From: Terriglobales bacterium
GTDB taxonomy: Bacteria; Acidobacteriota; Terriglobia; Terriglobales; Acidobacteriaceae
Assembly: GCA_035764005.1 (NCBI GenBank)
Contig: DASTZZ010000098.1
Coordinates: forward strand, 1 to 60,529
Reading direction: 5' to 3'
DNA length: 60,529 nt
This document shows, in pieces, positions 9,280 through 17,102 of this stretch. The stretch's first letter is position 1, and each line of letters begins with the position of its first letter. Made by a program: the position numbers and the translations under genes. Under the pieces are notes generated by a model that worked only from the letters and a program-made list of their open reading frames with translations, ran no database searches and was not told the DNA's origin.

Positions 9280-10751
9280 CTGCGCTCTTTTTCCGCCGCC
9301 CAGACTTCCAGGTCCATTCCCGACTTGCCACGCAATTCCAAAAGCACGAGTGGGCCGCGCTGCTGCGCGCGCACTTGTTGCACTATGCCGCGTCGGCCCT
9401 GATTCAGAGCGCGCGCGATCCGCAGCAAGATGACCGCACGGTCGAGCAAGGCGCGAGCCGAAGGACGCAGGCTCTTCAACTCGCGATCGCGTTCACTGGG
9501 CCGCGATTTGCCCATGTAGCGCGCGATGGCAGCGATCAAATGACGCTGCTCCGGCGCGAAACCAAACAGTTCTGAATTGGAAATCAGGTAGTACGTGTGG
9601 CGATGGCGCCCGTTGCGATTTACGTACGAACCGATCTCATGGAGCATCGCCGCCGCGCCAATCCACTGTGTGTATTCCGCAGGCAGGCCGTGCAGCTTCT
9701 CCAGTGCCTTGAATAGCTGCAGGACTAGCTCACGGACATTTTGTGCGTGACGGGCGTCGGCTCCATACCGTTTGCCTAAAGCGATGAGAGCATCCTCCTG
9801 CTCGGCCTCAAGCTGGCGATGCGCACGAACTCCAATACCGGCGTCCGCCGCCATTTGAGCGAGCAGGCCGTCCCGTAATCCTAAAGGCGAATACTGGAAA
9901 GAAGGGAGTTCGTACGCGCTCATTAGCTCGGAGAATACGAAAGCGCCGGCAACGATGATCTCGGCGCGTCTCGGTCCGATTCCGGAATACCGCTCGCGCT
10001 CGTTGCGGGAGTGAACAGCCAGTTCCCGGGCCAGCCCAGCCGTCATGCTGCGCGAGACTTTGTGCGCGTACTTCGATCGTTTCTGGATCGATCTCGCGGC
10101 CTGTGCCAATGCAGCCGCCGTTCCCGAAGTGGCAATCGCGAGATCGATGCGATAGCTGCGAATGGCCGGCGCGATCCGGTTGACCTGCTCGGCGATATAC
10201 TCCCGCATGCGTTCAACTTCTTTCGATTTTGGCGGATCATGCAGCAGAAACTCCTGCGTGAGCCGCACCGCGCCTAGAGGCAGGCTGAACATCTCGCGAA
10301 TGTGTCCGCGCTCGGAGATGGTGACCTCGCAACTGCCGCCGCCGAGGTCGAACAGGAGCACGTCTTTGTTCTCGATGCGCAAATTCGAGAGGACGCCGAG
10401 ATGGATGAGGCGTCCTTCTTCGAGTCCTGAAATGATCTCGATCTTCCAGCCGGTTGCGGATTTCACCCATTCGAGGAACGCTCGGGCGTTCTTGGAGTCG
10501 CGCAGAGGACTCGTTGCGACGATTCGAACCTGCTCCACATGAAACTTCTGCGTGGCCCGATAGAAGCGCGTAAGCACTTTCACCGTCTGCGCCATCGCTT
10601 CCGGCGCGAGCGCACTGTTGCGAAAGACCGATTCGCCGAGACGCGTGACTTCGCGGTCTTCGTGAATCACCCTCAGCTTGCTGCGGCTAAGCTCGGCGAT
10701 TTTTAGACGGACCGAATTGGCGCCGATGTCAACGGCGGCAAAGACAGGCAT
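9228..10751 (-). CDS. ppx: Ppx/GppA family exopolyphosphatase
   Basis: ASKHA-fold phosphatase that trims polyphosphate ends and/or hydrolyses pppGpp. The 507-residue product starts MPVFAAVDIGANSVRLKIAE, followed by LFDLGGGSCEVTI (second phosphate motif) and ATSGTAAALAQAAR. The C-terminal part resembles an HD fold (AAAMLHEIGSYVNRNGRHRH...). Family members are often bifunctional, so exopolyphosphatase against guanosine pentaphosphate phosphatase cannot be settled from sequence; the ppk and CHAD neighbours favour polyphosphate. It is convergent with the sixA-like gene and overlaps it by 52 bp. The CHAD gene lies 24 nt upstream on the same strand. Confidence 0.93.
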   Translation of the reverse strand: MPVFAAVDIGANSVRLKIAELSRSKLRVIHEDREVTRLGESVFRNSALAPEAMAQTVKVLTRFYRATQKFHVEQVRIVATSPLRDSKNARAFLEWVKSATGWKIEIISGLEEGRLIHLGVLSNLRIENKDVLLFDLGGGSCEVTISERGHIREMFSLPLGAVRLTQEFLLHDPPKSKEVERMREYIAEQVNRIAPAIRSYRIDLAIATSGTAAALAQAARSIQKRSKYAHKVSRSMTAGLARELAVHSRNERERYSGIGPRRAEIIVAGAFVFSELMSAYELPSFQYSPLGLRDGLLAQMAADAGIGVRAHRQLEAEQEDALIALGKRYGADARHAQNVRELVLQLFKALEKLHGLPAEYTQWIGAAAMLHEIGSYVNRNGRHRHTYYLISNSELFGFAPEQRHLIAAIARYMGKSRPSERDRELKSLRPSARALLDRAVILLRIARALNQGRRGIVQQVRAQQRGPLVLLELRGKSGMDLEVWAAEKERSYFRDVFGRDLVVRPAP

Positions 10752-10775
10752 AAGACGGTGAGTTGCTTTCCGAGA

Positions 10776-11627
10776 TTACGCGACCGACGAACGACGATGA
10801 TTCTTGCGCACGCCGGCGGGCTTCTTCTTGGCCGTCTCAGGACTCGCCAGAAGCTGACGTTCGGCAGTCTCAACCGCGGCGACCGACTCGTCATACTTCT
10901 TATCGCGCATTCCCACCAGCAATGAATGCAGGGTACAGTCGCCGCAGACTTCTTCCGTCAATTCCGAGAGCGTGAGGTAATCATGCCAATCGCCACTCAC
11001 CTCCTGAACCGACTTCCACGCGTCAATCAGCGTTCGAGCCTGTGGCGTATCGCCGGCCAGTTCCGCTTTGTAGCGAAATCCTTTGCAGGCGAGGCGATAA
11101 GAATGCAAGTTATCTGGCGACAAAGGCGCACGGCTTTCGACAAAGCTGCGGTATTCGTCCAGAGCGAGTTGATCGGCTGCGGGCAGCGGATTTTCGCTCG
11201 CTTCGCGGCTCGCCAGCGGCGGCTCTCCGAAAAGGCGCAGGTGATTCAAATGCGCTTTCACGTCGGCATCGCTGAGCAGCGATTCGAGTTTGGTGCGCGC
11301 AGCCTTGCGCCGGAGCTTTAGAGCTTTTTCAACTTTCTTTTTCTCCTTTGCAGTGACTCCGTCGAGACTGTCGAGCAGATCAAGATGAACCTCACTGTCG
11401 CGCAACCTTCCGGTTGCTTTCCGCATTTTGTTGAGGAACTTCATGGAGTTCTTCTTGTCCGAATCCAGCTTGGGATGAATCACCTCCTCCCAAGCTTGAA
11501 AACGACGCAGGCTGGTGCGGAAGAAGTGAGCGCTCTTCGAGTTGTGACGCTTGCGCAGGCGCTCGATAGAAATAAGCAGCCGCTCGACTGGCGATCCTTC
11601 ATCGGCGTGACGCTTCTGTGCAGTCAT
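10776..11627 (-). CDS. CHAD domain-containing protein
   Basis: All-helical CHAD domain protein of 283 residues. Conserved basic helices are visible: ERLRKRHNSKSAHFFRTSLRRFQAW, NKMRKATGRLRDSEVHLDLL, LHSYRLACKGFRYKAEL and WHDYLTLSELTEE. CHAD domains carry conserved His/Lys/Arg and bind polyphosphate (established for several family members). It is probably cotranscribed with ppx 24 nt downstream. A role in tethering or sensing polyphosphate beside ppk and ppx is inferred. Confidence 0.88.
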   Translation of the reverse strand: MTAQKRHADEGSPVERLLISIERLRKRHNSKSAHFFRTSLRRFQAWEEVIHPKLDSDKKNSMKFLNKMRKATGRLRDSEVHLDLLDSLDGVTAKEKKKVEKALKLRRKAARTKLESLLSDADVKAHLNHLRLFGEPPLASREASENPLPAADQLALDEYRSFVESRAPLSPDNLHSYRLACKGFRYKAELAGDTPQARTLIDAWKSVQEVSGDWHDYLTLSELTEEVCGDCTLHSLLVGMRDKKYDESVAAVETAERQLLASPETAKKKPAGVRKNHRRSSVA

Positions 11628-11651
11628 TCAAGAAAATCTGCTTTCGTGAGA

Positions 11652-12863
11652 TTAGATGATTGCGAGACGCTTTCCGACGTGCTTCAAGGTATCCAGCGCC
11701 TGGTCGAGCTGCTCACGCGTGTGAGTCGCAGTCATGATCGTTCGAATGCGAGCTTTGCCCTCGGGAACAGTTGGAAAAGCGATTCCGGTTGCCATCACTC
11801 CTTCGCTGAACAGCTCGCGCGAGAACTGCATCGCCAGCTTGCCTTCACCGACGATGATCGGCGTGATTGGCGTCTCGCTCGCAGGTGTGTTCGTTCCACC
11901 GATATTGAAGCCGAGATTGCCGAGTTCCTTTTTGAAATAACGCGTGTTCTCCCACAGCTTCTCCATGAGCTGCGGTTCCTGTTCCAGGACCTCGAAAGCG
12001 GCAATGCAGGTCGCAGCGACCGATGGTGGATGAGAGGTCGAAAAGAGGAATGGACGAGCGCGGTGATACAGATAGTCGATCAGATCGCGCGAGCCGCAGA
12101 CGTACCCGCCTAGCGCGCCGATTGCCTTTGAGAGCGTTCCGACCTGAACGTCGACGCGACCGTGGACTTTGAAATGATCGATCGTACCCCGACCATTGCG
12201 TCCGAGAACGCCAGATGCGTGCGCGTCATCGACCATCATGATTGCCCCGTACTTCTCGGCTAAATGGCAGAGTGCGGGCAGAGGTCCGATATCGCCGTCC
12301 ATAGAGAAGACGCCGTCAGTGATCAGCAGCTTGTGTCCGGGCTGATCTTTTACTGACGCGAGCTGCTCCTCGGCATGAGCAATGTCTTTGTGGCGAAATA
12401 CGAGGATCTTCGCGCGAGAGAGCCTGGCGCCGTCAATGATCGAAGCATGATTCAGTTCGTCGGAAATGATGAAATCTTCTTTTCCCAAAATCGCAGAGAC
12501 GGTGCCTGCGTTCGCGGTAAATCCCGACTGAAAGACTACACATGCCTCAACGTCCTTAAAGCGCGCAATCTTCTCTTCCAGTTCCATGTGAATGCGCATG
12601 GTGCCCGCAATGGTGCGGACCGCGCCTGAACCAACGCCGTATTTCCTGGTTGCTTCGAGCGCCGCCTCGCGCAGCTTGGGATGGGTGGTCAGCCCGAGGT
12701 AATTGTTGGAAGCGAGATTGATGACCTTCTTGCCGTCAAAGGTACACACCGGCTCCTGCTCGTCTTCGAGCACACGTAGCCTAAAATATGTGCCTTTTTC
12801 TTTGAGCTGACTGATTTGATCGCCGAGATAGGACAGGGGATCGACGCGTGTTGCGGTAGGCAT
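11652..12863 (-). CDS. kbl: Glycine C-acetyltransferase (2-amino-3-ketobutyrate CoA ligase) or related alpha-oxoamine synthase
   Basis: PLP enzyme of the alpha-oxoamine synthase family, about 403 residues. Visible: ASNNYLGLTTHP, GSGAVRTIAGTMRIHMELEE, DELNHASIIDG, VDDAHASGVLG and the PLP-lysine GTLSKAIGALGG. The HMELEEKIARF and GRGTIDHF segments fit Kbl, which converts aminoketobutyrate plus CoA to glycine plus acetyl-CoA in threonine breakdown. BioF and serine palmitoyltransferase share the fold, and no threonine dehydrogenase gene is present in the window, so the substrate is less certain than the family. It stands 24 nt upstream of CHAD, possibly in the same transcript. Confidence 0.85.
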   Translation of the reverse strand: MPTATRVDPLSYLGDQISQLKEKGTYFRLRVLEDEQEPVCTFDGKKVINLASNNYLGLTTHPKLREAALEATRKYGVGSGAVRTIAGTMRIHMELEEKIARFKDVEACVVFQSGFTANAGTVSAILGKEDFIISDELNHASIIDGARLSRAKILVFRHKDIAHAEEQLASVKDQPGHKLLITDGVFSMDGDIGPLPALCHLAEKYGAIMMVDDAHASGVLGRNGRGTIDHFKVHGRVDVQVGTLSKAIGALGGYVCGSRDLIDYLYHRARPFLFSTSHPPSVAATCIAAFEVLEQEPQLMEKLWENTRYFKKELGNLGFNIGGTNTPASETPITPIIVGEGKLAMQFSRELFSEGVMATGIAFPTVPEGKARIRTIMTATHTREQLDQALDTLKHVGKRLAII

Positions 12864-12890
12864 GACGGGATAGTGTAAATCTAAAACCTA

Positions 12891-13034
12891 TTCACCACGG
12901 AGACACGGAGAACACGGAGGAACCTTGGGAGTTTTTCTGTGTAGGCCGCAACTCGCGATAATGCATTGAGTTTCCTCCCATGCAGAAAAAGATACTTTCG
13001 ACATTCTCCGTGTGCCCCGTGTCTCCGTGGTGAA
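12891..13034. repeat. Inverted pair of CACCACGGAGACACGGAG arrays
   Basis: Left arm 12891-12922 reads TTCACCACGGAGACACGGAG then AACACGGAGGAA; right arm 13004-13034 is its reverse complement with two or three changes (CTCCGTGTGCCCCGTGTCTC then CGTGGTGAA). The spacer is about 80 bp. The unit is an ACACGGAG-like 8-mer. The element separates selD from kbl. Confidence 0.88.
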
Positions 13035-13041
13035 TTACTTT

Positions 13042-14091
13042 CTATACAACTTCAATCGCCTTCTCGGCTTTTGGCAGCACTTCGCCGATCCGCACAGCCG
13101 GCACCCCAGCGACTTCCAGCGCGGCAACTACACCCTTCGCGATCTCGCTGGGAACCGAGAGCAGGAGACCGCCAGCGGTTTGTGGATCGTACAGCAGCGT
13201 CTTCAATTCTTCCGGACGCTCGCCTTTGTAGACGACGCAACATTCTGCAAAGTCACGGTTCGTATTAAGTCCTCCCGGAATGTACCGAGCCCGCACGCAT
13301 TCCAGCGCGCCAGGCAAAAGTTCGATTCGTTCGGCTTCTATACGGATTGTGGTCTTGCTGCCTATTGCCATCTCGCGCACATGACCGATGATGCCGAAGC
13401 CGGTGATGTCAGTCGCAGCATGAACGGTGAAGCCGCCTTGATGGATTACCTCGACGGCGCGATTGTTGAGCTTCGTCATAGACGCCATGGCGCCATCGAT
13501 CCATTCCTGCTTCGCTTTGCCTTTTTTGATTGCCGTCGAGATGACTCCTGTGCCAATGGCTTTCGTGAGCACGAGGGCATCACCAACTTTGGCCTTTGAG
13601 TTTGCCCAGAATTTCTTCGGATGAACACGGCCGGTGACAGAGTATCCGAGTTTCATTTCGGGATCGCGCACGCTGTGTCCGCCGGCGACAATGCATCCGG
13701 CTTCCTGCATCTTGGAGAGCCCCCCGGCGAGCATTTGTCCGAGCACTTCCAGATCACCCTCATCGGGAAAGCAGGAGATCGCTAGAGCGGTCATCGGCAT
13801 TCCGCCCATGGCATACACATCGCTGAGCGAGTTCACGGCCGCGATCTGTCCGAAAATGTAAGGATCATCGACGATTGGAGTGAAGAAATCGACCGTCTGC
13901 ACTAACGCCAGATCGTCCGAAAGACGGTACACTGCGGCGTCGTCGGCGGTATCGAAGCCGACCAGCAGGTTTTCGTCATGTTGCCGGGCTAATTTCCCAA
14001 GCACCGTGTCCAGCGCCGCCGGACTCAGCTTCGACGCTCAACCCGCAGCTTTCACCTGTTCCGTGAGCCGCAATGGACGGCGATCTTCCAT
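13042..14091 (-). CDS. selD: Selenide, water dikinase with selenocysteine at the active site (recoded UGA)
   Basis: Makes selenophosphate from selenide and ATP for selenoprotein and seleno-tRNA synthesis. The obvious part (GTG 14004 onward) matches SelD: LLVGFDTADDAAVYRL, TTDFFTPIVDDPY-like block, NSLSDVYAMGG, GGHSVRDPE, DITGFGIIGH and DPQTAGGLLLSV. That part lacks the catalytic N-terminus. Reading upstream in frame gives LTEQVKAAG, a TGA at 14038-14040, then ASKLSPAALDTVL, and an ATG at 14089-14091. E. coli SelD has AGCGCKISP here with Cys17 and Lys20; the TGA falls exactly on Cys17 and the lysine is kept. I therefore annotate a 349-residue selenoprotein with Sec18. SelA, SelB and tRNA-Sec are not in the window. 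Confidence 0.92.
14003..14029 (-). promoter_or_regulatory. Candidate bacterial SECIS hairpin for selD
   Basis: Starting 8 nt after the in-frame UGA, the mRNA GCUGAGUCC and GGACACGGU can pair (9 positions with one A-A mismatch and G-U wobbles) around the nine-base loop GGCGGCGCU. Location and size fit bacterial SECIS elements, which lie just 3' of the UGA in the coding sequence. Predicted by hand only. Confidence 0.5.
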
Positions 14092-14221
14092 GAACCCGAT
14101 TCTAGGGTGCGGGGAGCAAAACTGCCATGATTCACGCCCAGGTCAGAGGCGTAGGACGGCAGGCGGGCCTTTTGGGGGCAAAGTACTTGACACTATGCCT
14201 CTGTTCCAGCATTCTCGTTGA

Positions 14222-14866
14222 ATGCAGCAATGCCGGCAAACGCGCAGTGGGGCACGACTGCGTGCACGCGCTCTGATTGGAGACGCGCCTGAGAATCCAC
14301 CCTCCCGCGAGGTTCTAGACCAGCTCGAATACATCCGCCAGACCATGGAAGGAGCGACATCCTTCACTGCCGTCCCCGGGTGGGGAATGGTCCTGCTCGG
14401 GACCACGGCGCTGGCGACTGCGTTGTTGACGAGGAGCATCGCGTCGCAGACCAATTGGGTCTTGCTATGGCTCGGTGAAGCCTTTGCTGCCGCCGTGATC
14501 TCGCTCATCGCAATGGTCAAGAAGACTGGCAGCATCGAAAAGCTGGCCAGCAACATCCCAGCGCGCAGGTGCGCCCTGAGCCTGGTGCCGCCGTTAGCCG
14601 CCGGCGGAGTGCTCACCGTTGTGATGATGAATGAGCACTTCTACCGGGCGCTCCCCGGCATGTGGCTGATGCTTTACGGCGTCGCCGTGATTACCGGCGG
14701 AGCATTCTCGGTGCGAGTAATTCCTGTAATGGGAATCTGTTTTGCTCTGTTCGGAACGGCTGCGCTTGGATTTCCGGCAAGTTGGGCTAATGCAGCGATG
14801 GCCGTGGGATTCGGCGGACTGCACATATTTTTCGGGCTGTGGATCGCCCGCAGACATGGAGGCTAG
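14222..14866 (+). CDS. Multipass membrane protein of unknown function
   Basis: No named family recognised. The 214-residue product has a polar N-terminus with SREVLDQLEYIRQTMEGAT, then about five or six hydrophobic stretches: around GWGMVLLGTTALATALL, WVLLWLGEAFAAAVISLIAM, CALSLVPPLAAGGVLTVVMM, MWLMLYGVAVITGGAF, VMGICFALFGTAALGF and AMAVGFGGLHIFFGLWI. It ends just 6 nt before a winged-helix regulator, and such membrane protein/regulator pairs are probably one functional unit (inference). The start is uncertain: ATG 14222 is used; the conserved-looking part begins around residue 28. Confidence 0.72.
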   Translation: MQQCRQTRSGARLRARALIGDAPENPPSREVLDQLEYIRQTMEGATSFTAVPGWGMVLLGTTALATALLTRSIASQTNWVLLWLGEAFAAAVISLIAMVKKTGSIEKLASNIPARRCALSLVPPLAAGGVLTVVMMNEHFYRALPGMWLMLYGVAVITGGAFSVRVIPVMGICFALFGTAALGFPASWANAAMAVGFGGLHIFFGLWIARRHGG

Positions 14867-14872
14867 AGAGGT

Positions 14873-15256
14873 TTGACGCAGCCGAAGTTGAAGTCAAAGT
14901 CGTTGGCGCCGGAGAACTCACGTCTGAGCGCGCGTTCCCTTGCCGTGCGAAAAGAGGCTTCGGCCGCCGAACTCGATCCCGTAATTCACGAGCGCATGCG
15001 CCTGGGCATCATCAGCGCGCTCGCGGTTCGTGATGCTCTCACCTTCTCAGAGCTGAAGCGTCTGCTCGAAGCCACCGACGGCAATCTGAGCGTCCATGCA
15101 CGCAAGCTCGAAGAAGCTGAATACATCGTATGCACGAAGAGCTTTAACGGACGCGTCCCTCGCACCGAATACCGGATCACAGCCGCCGGCCGCAAGGCGC
15201 TCGAGGGGTATCTCGATCAAATGGAGCAAATCATCCGCCAGACGCGCGGAGATTGA
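14873..15256 (+). CDS. Winged-helix transcriptional regulator (MarR/ArsR-like, single-domain)
   Basis: Small DNA-binding protein of about 127 residues. The core is a winged helix: LDPVIHERMRLGIISALAVRDALTFSELKRLLEATDGNLSVHARKLEEAEY is the helix-turn-helix, followed by a wing (TKSFNGRVPRTEYRIT) and a C-terminal dimer helix (AGRKALEGYLDQMEQII). It matches the winged-helix DNA-binding family often paired with membrane proteins. TTG 14873 is taken as the start; its purine-rich GAGAGG is very close, and an in-frame GTG further in (AVRKEAS) is possible. Probably cotranscribed with the membrane protein gene at 14222. Confidence 0.85.
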   Translation: MTQPKLKSKSLAPENSRLSARSLAVRKEASAAELDPVIHERMRLGIISALAVRDALTFSELKRLLEATDGNLSVHARKLEEAEYIVCTKSFNGRVPRTEYRITAAGRKALEGYLDQMEQIIRQTRGD

Positions 15257-15436
15257 CCTCTCGCCGCTCTAACCTTCAAGCGATAACTGCTGTCGCGATC
15301 GCCTGAGTGAAACATGCGCACATTTGCCTCCCCGACGATCGTTTCACAACGCGCATCTTTCTTGGAAAACACCATCTTCATCGGCGAGAATAGCTGACAG
15401 AAGCACTATTTCAGGGCTGAACTAAAAGGACCACGC

Positions 15437-16804
15437 ATGAAGACGGTGTTCGTCGTAGGCGCGGGGCCGGCGGGGATGTTCGCCGCGCAGAAGATCGCGC
15501 TTGCCGGTCACCAGGTTGTCATCCTCAATCGCGACATCAAACCCGGCGGCCTGGCCGAGTACGGCATTTATCCGACAAAGGACAAGATGAAAGTGGGACT
15601 GCGAAAGCAGTTCGCCAAGGTGCTCGCATTGCCGAACGTCCATTATTTCGGACATGTGTGCATTGCGGAGAATGGCTGTCTCTCGATTAAGGATCTCCGT
15701 GATTTCAATCCCTCTGCCATCGTTTTTGCCGTTGGAGCGCAGGGCACGAAGAAACTGAGCCTTGAAGGCAGTTCCGCCCGCGGAGTTTATTCAGCCAAGG
15801 ACTTCGTCTATTTCTACAATCAACTCCCGCCGTACACTTCGCAGGATTTCTCCACCGGCAAGCGCGTCGCCGTCATTGGCATGGGAAACGTGGCGGTCGA
15901 TATTGCCCACTGGTTGCTGGTTGATGCTCCAGAAAAAGCTGAGGAAGTGATCGTGGTTGCGCGCCGCGGGCCGTTTGAGGCCAAGTTCGACAAGAAAGAA
16001 TTCGCATACATCGAGCAATATCTCGATCGCGAAGCGTTTCACGCCGAACTCGAACGCATTCGCCCGCAGCTTGAGGCCGTAGGTCAGGACGCCAGCAAAG
16101 TTGCCGAAACGACTTTCCCAATTTTGAACAAGCCTGCAACCCCCGCTTTGGGCGAAGGAAGGCTTCTGTTCCGCTTTTTGAGTTCGCCGTGCTCGATCCA
16201 TGTCGACCCGAATGGCCGCATCAACCGTCTGCGAGTTACCGAAAATGTTCTCGTGCAGCGTGACACCAGCATCGCCTGCAAAGCCACGGATCGCACCGCG
16301 GACATCGACGTAGACACAATGATCTTCGCCATCGGCGACGTAGCAGATCCTGCCGTGGGCCTGCCGTACGGAACGGACAGCTATCTGATTAACCCCGATA
16401 CGACCGATCCGCAGCGCGCCGCCTACGAGGTCTACGACAACCTAGGCTGCTGCGCGATGGAAGGTATTTACGTTGTCGGCTGGGCGCGCAAAGCCAGTGA
16501 AGGCCTGGTGGGCATCGCGCGCCATGACGCCGAAGTTGGTGCGACGCACGTGCTGAAGTACCTCGAAGCGACGCCGGAAAAAGCCTGCGCCACGCCCGAG
16601 CAGATCAAGAAAAGCATCGAAGCTCGAGGCGTTCGCGTCGTGGATAAGTCCGATCTCGATCACCTGGCCAAGGCTGAAGAAGAGCAGGCCAAGGCCAAAG
16701 GGATGCTCTGGTTCAAGTTCTCAGAAGACGAAGCCATGCTGGCGGCAATCGATGAAAGAAAGCGCCAAGCTCAACCTACCACTGCCGGAAGCGTCTTTGC
16801 CTGA
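15437..16804 (+). CDS. FprA-like ferredoxin/adrenodoxin-NADP+ reductase family flavoprotein
   Basis: FAD/NAD(P)H oxidoreductase of the glutathione-reductase-like fold. The 455-residue product has the FAD dinucleotide motif VFVVGAGPAGMFAAQKIA at the N-terminus, GGLAEYGIYPTKDKMK (the adrenodoxin reductase signature region), a second Rossmann motif RVAVIGMGNVAVDIAHWLL for NADP, and VVGWARKASEGLVGIARHDA near the end, typical of FprA/adrenodoxin reductase. It probably moves electrons between NADPH and ferredoxin; the partner is not in the window. About 180 nt upstream has no gene; the ATG at 15437 follows an AAAAGGA sequence. Confidence 0.87.
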   Translation: MKTVFVVGAGPAGMFAAQKIALAGHQVVILNRDIKPGGLAEYGIYPTKDKMKVGLRKQFAKVLALPNVHYFGHVCIAENGCLSIKDLRDFNPSAIVFAVGAQGTKKLSLEGSSARGVYSAKDFVYFYNQLPPYTSQDFSTGKRVAVIGMGNVAVDIAHWLLVDAPEKAEEVIVVARRGPFEAKFDKKEFAYIEQYLDREAFHAELERIRPQLEAVGQDASKVAETTFPILNKPATPALGEGRLLFRFLSSPCSIHVDPNGRINRLRVTENVLVQRDTSIACKATDRTADIDVDTMIFAIGDVADPAVGLPYGTDSYLINPDTTDPQRAAYEVYDNLGCCAMEGIYVVGWARKASEGLVGIARHDAEVGATHVLKYLEATPEKACATPEQIKKSIEARGVRVVDKSDLDHLAKAEEEQAKAKGMLWFKFSEDEAMLAAIDERKRQAQPTTAGSVFA

Positions 16805-17102
16805 GGGCGAACTCCGGCAAGGTTCGCGATCTACTTATCTCGATATCGCAAAGATCAGCGAATAGAACAGCGATGATTCCGCAATTCCGCTACAAATTCA
16901 TCGAATTTGGCCCCAAATCCGATAATTTCGCTGGGCACCAGGGATTTATCAGCGAAAGAGTCAAAATCCACACGTAAGCGTTTCATTTCAGATGGCTTAG
17001 CCGGATTTTTCCCGCGCACCGTCAAATTAACAGCGATTTATCAGTGAAAATTTCGTCCTATTTTGGGACAGGCTCCTTGAAATAGATCCGGAGCTTGACC
17101 GA
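16805..17102. other. Intergenic region between convergent flavoprotein and peptidase genes
   Basis: About 300 bp of AT-richer DNA without a convincing gene. Two direct copies of GATTTATCAGYGAAA lie near 16943 and 17035, and a related ATCAGCGAA near 16855. I saw no clear terminator hairpin. Confidence 0.5.

Noticed and set aside
13042-14004. SelD as a short protein starting at GTG 14004, or as a pseudogene
   Set aside because: It would lack the catalytic residue, while the upstream frame through TGA restores the exact family N-terminus.
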